Below, in pieces: positions 58,744 to 64,000 of a DNA stretch of 64,000 nt. Within the stretch, counting starts at the first letter, position 1; the number at the start of each line of letters is the position of its first letter. Below the pieces are notes generated by a model. The model ran no database searches. It was not told the origin of the DNA and was given only the letters and a program-made list of their open reading frames with translations. A program made the position numbers and the translations under genes. The DNA comes from an uncultured Rikenellaceae bacterium (GTDB taxonomy: Bacteria > Bacteroidota > Bacteroidia > Bacteroidales > Rikenellaceae), in the NCBI GenBank assembly GCA_944415565.1, contig CALYBQ010000006.1, positions 1-64,000 of the forward strand, written 5' to 3'.

Positions 58744-59206
58744 TCATGAAATCCTGAAGAACAACTCATCGCTCTGCTCTAAAGACAAATTATCACGTTC
58801 AATTATCGCATAACTGTCGATGACGGTTTCTTCTGGCCTGAGTTTTAGTTACGGAATATATCGCGGAGATATTTTATACTTTGCAATCGCATCTGCATCC
58901 GTAAGATGCCTCAGAATCGGAGCACCGTAATCGCCTCTCGGAGTTGACGTGTAACCAATTCTCAATAACGATGATCTTGTGGATCTTGAAATAATGTTGC
59001 GCCGGGAATAAACATTATCCTTTTGAGATAATGATCTTCCAGCCACCTAATTCTACGCTGAACCGTCATGCTCTGTTTACGAGTTAGATGGCTTGCTTCA
59101 CTTTCCCAATTACTGTCGATTATCGTTTCATCGGGCTTGATTCGCCTCTTATAATAAGAGTACGGTTTTAAGCCGAAAATTGTTATCCGTCCAATATGCG
59201 TTGTGA
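58744..59206 (-). pseudogene. Decayed AT-rich gene with a repeated PxET(I/V)IDS motif
   Basis: Minus-strand translation gives RITIFGLKPYSYYKRRIKPD then ETIIDSNWESEASH in one frame, ending at a TGA (58964-58962). A frameshift gives RIGYTSTPRGDYGAPILRHL and KISPRYIP. After a TAA comes KLRPEETVIDSYAIIERDNL ending FFRIS (stop 58746-58744). The pieces read as one ancestral protein with a frameshift and a stop. It contains two related segments, KPDETIIDS and RPEETVIDS. No family recognised. Confidence 0.45.
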
Positions 59207-59243
59207 AGTACTATGCAGCCACGGCCGAACAGGTGAGCACGTA

Positions 59244-59600
59244 TTATTTGGCTGGACAGGCGTCGTATATCGTAATGACGGACGGTGTGGCGTCGAACTC
59301 TTTGCCCCTCGAGCCTGACAACTTGAAGTGTTCGGTCGAAAAATGGTAGTCTATCGCCGCTTGGTCTTTCCATTGTTCGAAGAACATGAATTTCGTGGGA
59401 TCGGACGGGTCTTGGTATAAGGTGTAGCTTATACATCCCTCTTCGGCCCTCGACTTGGCTATGATGTCGCGGGTGAATTCGATGAACTCTGCGACTTTGT
59501 CGGCCTTGATGAATTTGTGGGCCGTGATGATCTTTATGCACGAAAATGACGAGCTTTCCGTAGAAGACGTTTTGCGCTCAGCGCAGCATGAATTTGACAT
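59244..59600 (-). CDS. Antibiotic biosynthesis monooxygenase (ABM) domain protein
   Basis: 118 residues if started at the ATG 59600. The ABM domain (about 22-115) shows IITAHKFIKADKVAEFIEFT, EEGCISYTLYQDPSDPTKFM and FFEQWKDQAAIDYHFSTEHF, the dimeric alpha/beta-barrel of YgiN-like quinol monooxygenases. The first ~20 residues are Cys/Ser-rich (MSNSCCAERKTSSTESSS) and atypical, and no Met lies at the usual family start (HDKxITAHKF region has ATA), so the true start is uncertain. Function probably small-molecule oxidation. Confidence 0.75.
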   Translation of the reverse strand: MSNSCCAERKTSSTESSSFSCIKIITAHKFIKADKVAEFIEFTRDIIAKSRAEEGCISYTLYQDPSDPTKFMFFEQWKDQAAIDYHFSTEHFKLSGSRGKEFDATPSVITIYDACPAK

Positions 59601-59890
59601 AAGGCAAAATGTATTTGTGTGATTGTTAGTGTTTCGATTTTTCGGTATCTCTATGCGTCGGCCTTGCAGGGGCCGGCTTTTATGGTCTGGCGATAGCCCT
59701 GTAATCGCCTCCCGATTGCAAGAAAAACAAAACAAAAATATTATATATATTACGTTTTCGTGTACGTATCCGCTTTGGCGGTTCCTGCCTTGAAATTTTA
59801 GGCGGGAGTTTTCGTTGTCTCCGAATATTTTGGTTAGGGAAATAATTGTTCCGAACCGCCGACATCGGAATCCCAACGAAACATAAAAAA
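59601..59890. other. Intergenic, nothing recognised
   Basis: About 290 bases upstream of the ABM gene; an open frame continues in phase but looks non-coding. A weak promoter-like TACATTTTG lies close to the ABM start. Confidence 0.4.
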
Positions 59891-59918
59891 GTACGGCGAG
59901 GATCAATCCCCGCCGTAC
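59891..59918 (-). terminator. Terminator of nfeD-floA
   Basis: GTACGGCG (59891-59898) pairs with CGCCGTAC (59911-59918), with inner GGAT/ATCC pairs, followed on the minus strand by a run of T. It lies 66 bases past the floA stop. Confidence 0.8.
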
Positions 59919-59984
59919 CATGTGTTATGCGTTTTTGAGCGTCTCTGGCCTTTGGCTGTGCGAAACGCTTCTCTTTGCGCGGGG

Positions 59985-60953
59985 TTACTTCTTGTCCGGT
60001 TTCGCTATGCCTTCGCGCATCGCGGTATCGGCCTGTATGTTCTGCATTTTGTAGTAGTCCATGATGCCGAGGTTGCCCGAGCGGAACGCTTCGGCCATAG
60101 CCAACGGCACTTCGGCTTCGGCGAGAATAACTTTGGCGCGCGCCTCCTGTGCTTTGGCTTTCATCTCCTGTTCTAAAGCTACGGCCATAGCGCGTTTCTC
60201 TTCGGCCTTGGCTTGGGCTATGTTCTTGTCGGCGTTAGCTTGGTCTATCTGGAGTTCGGCACCGATGTTCTTGCCCACGTCGATGTCGGCGATGTCGATA
60301 GAGAGTATTTCGAATGCCGTTCCGGCGTCGAGACCTTTATTGAGCACGACTTTGGAGATCGAATCCGGGTTTTCAAGTACGCTCTTGTGTGTAGCTGACG
60401 AGCCTATTGACGATACGATGCCTTCGCCTACACGGGCGAGTACCGTCTCTTCGCCTGCGCCGCCGACCAACTGTTTGATATTGGCGCGGACGGTTACACG
60501 AGCCTTGGCGATGAGCTGTATACCGTCTTTCGCCATCGCTGCGACCGGGGGCGTATTGATGACCTTCGGGTTTACCGACATCTGCACCGCTTCGAATACG
60601 TCGCGGCCTGCGAGGTCTATGGCCGATGCCATCTTGAAGTCGAGCACGATGTTTGCTTTCTGTGCCGATACGAGTGCGTGTACTACGTTGGGGACGTTAC
60701 CCTTGGCGAGATAGTGCGCTTCGAGTTCGTTGGCGTTGAGTTTCAGTCCGGCCTTAGTTCCCTCTATCATTGCCGAGACGATAACCGACGGCGGGACCTT
60801 TCTCCACCTCATCAGTATGAGCTGCAACAGGCTTATGCGTACACCCGATACCAGTGCCGAGAACCAGAGTCCGACGGGGATGAAATAAAAGATGAGCCAC
60901 AATACTATGATGGCTACTACGGCAATGACCGCTATGAGTCCTATACCTTCCAT
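59985..60953 (-). CDS. floA: Flotillin-like protein FloA
   Basis: 322 residues. An N-terminal membrane hairpin (about 5-28), an SPFH/UPF0365 domain ([40 protein letters not shown]), and an Ala/Glu-rich coiled coil ([20 protein letters not shown]) near the end. It scaffolds membrane microdomains. NfeD, its usual partner, is 30 bases upstream in the same operon. Confidence 0.94.
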   Translation of the reverse strand: MEGIGLIAVIAVVAIIVLWLIFYFIPVGLWFSALVSGVRISLLQLILMRWRKVPPSVIVSAMIEGTKAGLKLNANELEAHYLAKGNVPNVVHALVSAQKANIVLDFKMASAIDLAGRDVFEAVQMSVNPKVINTPPVAAMAKDGIQLIAKARVTVRANIKQLVGGAGEETVLARVGEGIVSSIGSSATHKSVLENPDSISKVVLNKGLDAGTAFEILSIDIADIDVGKNIGAELQIDQANADKNIAQAKAEEKRAMAVALEQEMKAKAQEARAKVILAEAEVPLAMAEAFRSGNLGIMDYYKMQNIQADTAMREGIAKPDKK

Positions 60954-60983
60954 TTTGATTTGACGTTTTGGGTTACTATTAGA

Positions 60984-61445
60984 TTACAATGATTTTACGA
61001 TGATGTTGAAGTTCTCGAAGCCCACTACCTCCACCTTCGTCTTCGGATCGAGATATTTGTTTCCCAGCGATTTGGCCTCGAATGTTTCGCCGCCGACATC
61101 TACTTTGCCCATAGGGGCGAGGCGGGTGATGGTGATGCCTTTGTCGCCGATGCTTACCGTATCTTCGGGGTGCACCTGCGATTTACCGTCTATTTCATTC
61201 GTCAGAGCGAGCCGCTTCCATGTCTTGGCACGCAGCGATATGGCTGTGGCCGCAATCGACACAGCGAGTACGCCGCCTATTGTTATGAGTCCTCCGGTGG
61301 TCCCGTATGTGGAGAACCCGAAATATATGGCTATCCCGTAGCATATGAGTGCGCCTATTCCGGCCACCGACAGTCCGGGCAGCAGTACCAATTCGGCTAC
61401 CAGCAACAGTACGCCTACAATTATGAGAGCAATAATCAACCACAT
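60984..61445 (-). CDS. NfeD-family membrane protein
   Basis: 153 residues from MWLIIALIIVGVLLL. Three membrane segments (about 2-22, 25-45, 50-72) and a C-terminal OB-fold domain (GDKGITITRLAPMGKVDVGG, FNIIVKSL). NfeD proteins partner with flotillins or stomatins; here FloA follows 30 bases downstream. An upstream in-frame ATG at 61568 would add 41 residues lacking family similarity. Confidence 0.88.
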   Translation of the reverse strand: MWLIIALIIVGVLLLVAELVLLPGLSVAGIGALICYGIAIYFGFSTYGTTGGLITIGGVLAVSIAATAISLRAKTWKRLALTNEIDGKSQVHPEDTVSIGDKGITITRLAPMGKVDVGGETFEAKSLGNKYLDPKTKVEVVGFENFNIIVKSL

Positions 61446-61686
61446 GGCATATCGAAGGTTTATCTGAACCAAGATACGCACAATTTGCGGGATATACAAT
61501 AACGGTAGGAGTTTTAGACATATTTTTATAGGATTTGTCTTGCCCGGAACCGATCCGGAGTCATGCAAAACGATGCGTGATGTGTGTCTATCGGCAGGCG
61601 ATAAAACCGTCTGGGAAGAACCGCATGGCAGGCCGTATTGCGAACCGTAGATGGCAGCCTTGTGGCGAATACGGATTATGTTGATG

Positions 61687-61727
61687 AAACACTACCGGCG
61701 CAAAAACATTTCGCGCCGGTAGTGTTT
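61687..61727. terminator. Terminator at the end of the trkH-SPOR operon
   Basis: A perfect 15-bp stem AAACACTACCGGCGC (61687-61701) with 61713-61727, followed by T6 on the plus strand and a short T run on the minus strand. Confidence 0.65.
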
Positions 61728-61765
61728 TTTATGCTTGTTTATAAGGCTATGTCTTGGGCGTCTGA

Positions 61766-63310
61766 CTATTCGGTCGGATTGCCGGATATGCTGACTTCGA
61801 GTACGGGGTCGGCGGCTCTGATGGCTGCGGCTACCTTTTCGGCCTCGCCTTCGTTGCCGAACGTACCGACGGTGAACTTGTCGCCGAGACGGATTATGTC
61901 TTTGCCCGGGGCGGCCTCTCGAATGGCGTTCTTGACCGTTTCGCTCAGGTCGCCCTTGACACCCGATATATAGATACGGAGCAACGTTCCCGCCGCGTCA
62001 CGGTTCTGCGACAACTGTTCCTCGTCGGGCAGCGAATAGTCACCATACTCCCACATGGCTATTTTGGGCGCTTTGAAGCCGACCTTTTTCATTTGTTCGA
62101 GTGCTTCCTCGGCTTCGGCTTGAGTGGCGAACCCTCCGGCGTAATAGTTATAGCGGCCCTCGTCCGTTTTCCACAGTCCGATGGGGTAGGCTCCCCTGAA
62201 AATGGATACTGGTTGTGCGCGTTGGAACGAGCCGAGCAGGATGCGGTATATGGTTCCCTTGTCGTATATGGTCAGTTGCGGTATGGGATTCGAGGCGTTG
62301 TATCTCGACGGCGAGTGTACGGTTATCGGTTCGTAGTCGATGAAGAAACGTTCTTCGAGGATTATCGGCGGCAGGTCGAACACTACCGAGTTGAGATTGT
62401 TCGACACTTTCCGGAGCGAATCCAGCGCTTTGTTGAGGCCGAGCGTTTGTGCTAGTGTCATCTCGTAATCGAGCGTCAGTCGTTTGCGTATCGGGTATGC
62501 CGAGATCGGCTCCGATTCCGATTTACCTTTCAACTGCGCTTCGGCACTGCGTGCCTGTGTGCTTTTGTTGTTGAACTCCTCTATCAGCCCGCTCTTGTTC
62601 ATCAGGTCGAACAACATCGCGTAGCTATACGCTTTCGTGTCAGATATGTAGTTGTTCAGCGTTGCTACCGAGTCGGATATGGCTGCCAACAGCCGTTTCT
62701 GCTCGATGTAGCGCGACCACAGGCTGTCGGCTAACGCTGCGCTGTCGGCCTTTATGTATTCGTCCGCTATGTGCGAGAGTATCTCGTAGTTGGTCCCGAA
62801 TATGTTGATGTAGTTCACGACGACCCTCTCTTTCTCTTCGGCCACCCTCAGTGCGCCGTAGTCTTCCGGCGACATATTGTTCTTGAAATAGGGGTTGGAT
62901 ATAAGGTTGGGCGATACGTCGTCGGCGTTCTGTCCCGAGCCGGCCGGTCGTGACGGCGTTTGGGAGCCGGACAGGTTGTTCAATATGAACTCTTGCTCTA
63001 TGGCGCTCGTGCGGCTGGCTATGCGGCCGATGTTGTTGCGGACCTCGAAAATATCGTTCTCCATTTTCAGGATGCTCTGGCTGTATGACTGTGCGTTCGC
63101 CCGGTCGCTGCGTAGTTTCTCACGTAGCGAGGCAACGGCTTTGACCAGAGAGTCTTCGTGTGAGCGCAGTTTGAGCTCTTCGCCTAGCAACGACATGTAT
63201 GTGCTGTCTGTTTCGAGTCCGGCTACGCGCGGACGCACCTGTGCGGATAATGCGGCGACGGACAGCAGCAGGGCCAATGCCACGGCCGGATATAGTTTTT
63301 TCAGAATCAT
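61766..63310 (-). CDS. Periplasmic coiled-coil protein with SPOR-like repeats
   Basis: 514 residues from MILKKLYPAV, with a signal peptide (about 1-23, ending LSAQV). A long helical region (about 45-110 coiled coil, then helical to about 310) precedes two C-terminal SPOR-like modules: YRILLGSFQRAQPVSIFRGA with GRYNYYAGGFATQAEAEEAL, and TLLRIYISGVKGDLSETVKN with DKFTVGTFGNEGEAEKVAAA. SPOR domains bind denuded peptidoglycan. Its ATG overlaps the trkH stop as TAATG. Coupling a peptidoglycan-binding protein to a potassium transporter is unusual. The family was not recognised as a whole. Confidence 0.75.
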   Translation of the reverse strand: MILKKLYPAVALALLLSVAALSAQVRPRVAGLETDSTYMSLLGEELKLRSHEDSLVKAVASLREKLRSDRANAQSYSQSILKMENDIFEVRNNIGRIASRTSAIEQEFILNNLSGSQTPSRPAGSGQNADDVSPNLISNPYFKNNMSPEDYGALRVAEEKERVVVNYINIFGTNYEILSHIADEYIKADSAALADSLWSRYIEQKRLLAAISDSVATLNNYISDTKAYSYAMLFDLMNKSGLIEEFNNKSTQARSAEAQLKGKSESEPISAYPIRKRLTLDYEMTLAQTLGLNKALDSLRKVSNNLNSVVFDLPPIILEERFFIDYEPITVHSPSRYNASNPIPQLTIYDKGTIYRILLGSFQRAQPVSIFRGAYPIGLWKTDEGRYNYYAGGFATQAEAEEALEQMKKVGFKAPKIAMWEYGDYSLPDEEQLSQNRDAAGTLLRIYISGVKGDLSETVKNAIREAAPGKDIIRLGDKFTVGTFGNEGEAEKVAAAIRAADPVLEVSISGNPTE

Positions 63311-64000
63311 TATTTCCACCACTTCATTAGGAACAACTGTAACAGGCCGAATATTTCGAGACGACCCAAGAGCATGAATATAGTGCTAAATATCTTAATA
63401 AACGGAGAAAGATGAGAATAATTGTCCATTGTGCCTACGGAACCGAATCCCGGCCCGACATTTCCCATGCTCGTGGCCACGAGGCTGAAACCGGTCATCA
63501 GGTCCTCGCCTGTTGCCGTGACGATTATAGTTCCCGCACACACTATCATTATGTAGACCACGATGAAGAGCATGGCGGAGTTGATTACGGAGTCGTCCTG
63601 CGTCACCCCGTTCAGCTTGACACGTATGACGGCGCTCGGATGTTGCTGTTGCAGTATGCGTGCCCTGATTGCCTTGACGGTGAGCCACACCCTGTCGCTC
63701 TTGATCCCTCCCGAGGTCGATCCGGCGCACGCGCACTGGAACATCACGAATAGTAGCAAGATGGTAGCGAGCGAACTCCATACGGTAGTGTCGGCGGTGG
63801 CGAACCCTGTCGTGGTGATTATTGCGGCGGTCTGGAACAGCGAGTATCGCAGCGATTCCATGAATGTCGAATATGTGCCCTCGTTCCACAGACTGATGGC
63901 TATGAGCACCCCGACGACGAAGAACGTTCCCAAATAGTAGCGTGTCGTTTCGCTGCGGAATATGTTGTTCTTCTTGCCCGTTAGCGTGGCGAAGATAAGT
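63310..64000 (-). CDS. trkH: TrkH-family potassium uptake protein, partial
   Basis: The C-terminal 229 residues; the gene runs off the right edge of the window. The visible frame begins LIFATLTGKKNNIFRSETTR. Two selectivity-filter repeats are seen: TTTGFATADTTVW and ATSMGNVGPGFGSVG, with surrounding membrane helices. TrkH translocates K+ together with TrkA, which is not visible here. The stop shares one base with the start of the SPOR-like protein gene (TAATG). Confidence 0.92.
   Translation of the reverse strand, partial: LIFATLTGKKNNIFRSETTRYYLGTFFVVGVLIAISLWNEGTYSTFMESLRYSLFQTAAIITTTGFATADTTVWSSLATILLLFVMFQCACAGSTSGGIKSDRVWLTVKAIRARILQQQHPSAVIRVKLNGVTQDDSVINSAMLFIVVYIMIVCAGTIIVTATGEDLMTGFSLVATSMGNVGPGFGSVGTMDNYSHLSPFIKIFSTIFMLLGRLEIFGLLQLFLMKWWK

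Overview
The window looks like a chromosomal segment of a gut-type Bacteroidales bacterium, most likely near Alistipes/Rikenellaceae. This placement is inferred from gene content, not from a marker gene search. Supporting signs are many Bacteroidetes-type -7 promoter boxes (TAnnTTTG) just upstream of genes, Bacteroidetes-typical families (DUF3276, histone H1-like protein, FloA/NfeD, TrpB2, DUF2007), and host-glycan enzymes (GH89 alpha-N-acetylglucosaminidase, a serine-type sulfatase and its radical-SAM maturase).

Region 1 (1-10.2 kb) is accessory and decaying. It holds an IS21 relic, three very small minus-strand genes, a secreted alpha-barrel-type enzyme, an AT-rich membrane protein with a nuclease-like C-terminus, a histone H1-like gene, a HipA-like kinase/DUF3037 pair, and a broken ferredoxin-nitroreductase gene with an intact-looking promoter and operator.

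Region 2 (10.2-23.1 kb) holds engB, prs, two serine tRNAs with promoters and terminators, a PAP2 phosphatase, an EamA transporter/response regulator/histidine kinase operon, a membrane methyltransferase, an SGNH hydrolase, a Fur-family regulator, a DUF486 protein, a GT8/pepT pair, and the sulfatase maturase.

Region 3 (23.2-45.7 kb) is mostly minus-strand core genome: GH89 enzyme, trxA, dnaE, aroE, DUF368, DUF3276, S41 protease, hisS, ettA and DUF2721. On the plus strand are DUF2007, rubrerythrin and lrgAB. It ends with a CapA-like protein and a TrpB2-type tryptophan synthase beta chain. The leader of TrpB2 encodes a 17-residue peptide with three consecutive Trp codons, an antiterminator and a Rho-independent terminator: a complete transcription attenuator, and the most striking regulatory element here.

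Region 4 (45.7-64 kb) holds a RibD-like protein with its two domains in reversed order, an AraC regulator, a membrane protein beside an 11-G tract, a serine-type sulfatase, carB, two different L,D-transpeptidases in a row, DUF2461, a CDP-glycerol glycerophosphotransferase-like protein, an AT-rich decayed patch, an ABM monooxygenase, nfeD-floA, and a trkH-SPOR protein pair running off the right edge.

Functional links: the sulfatase (49-50.5 kb) is of the serine type and needs an anSME like the one at 21.8-23.1 kb. GH89, sulfatase and SGNH hydrolase together suggest foraging on host mucin or glycosaminoglycan. LrgAB, the two L,D-transpeptidases, PAP2 and the CDP-glycerol-type transferase concern the envelope.
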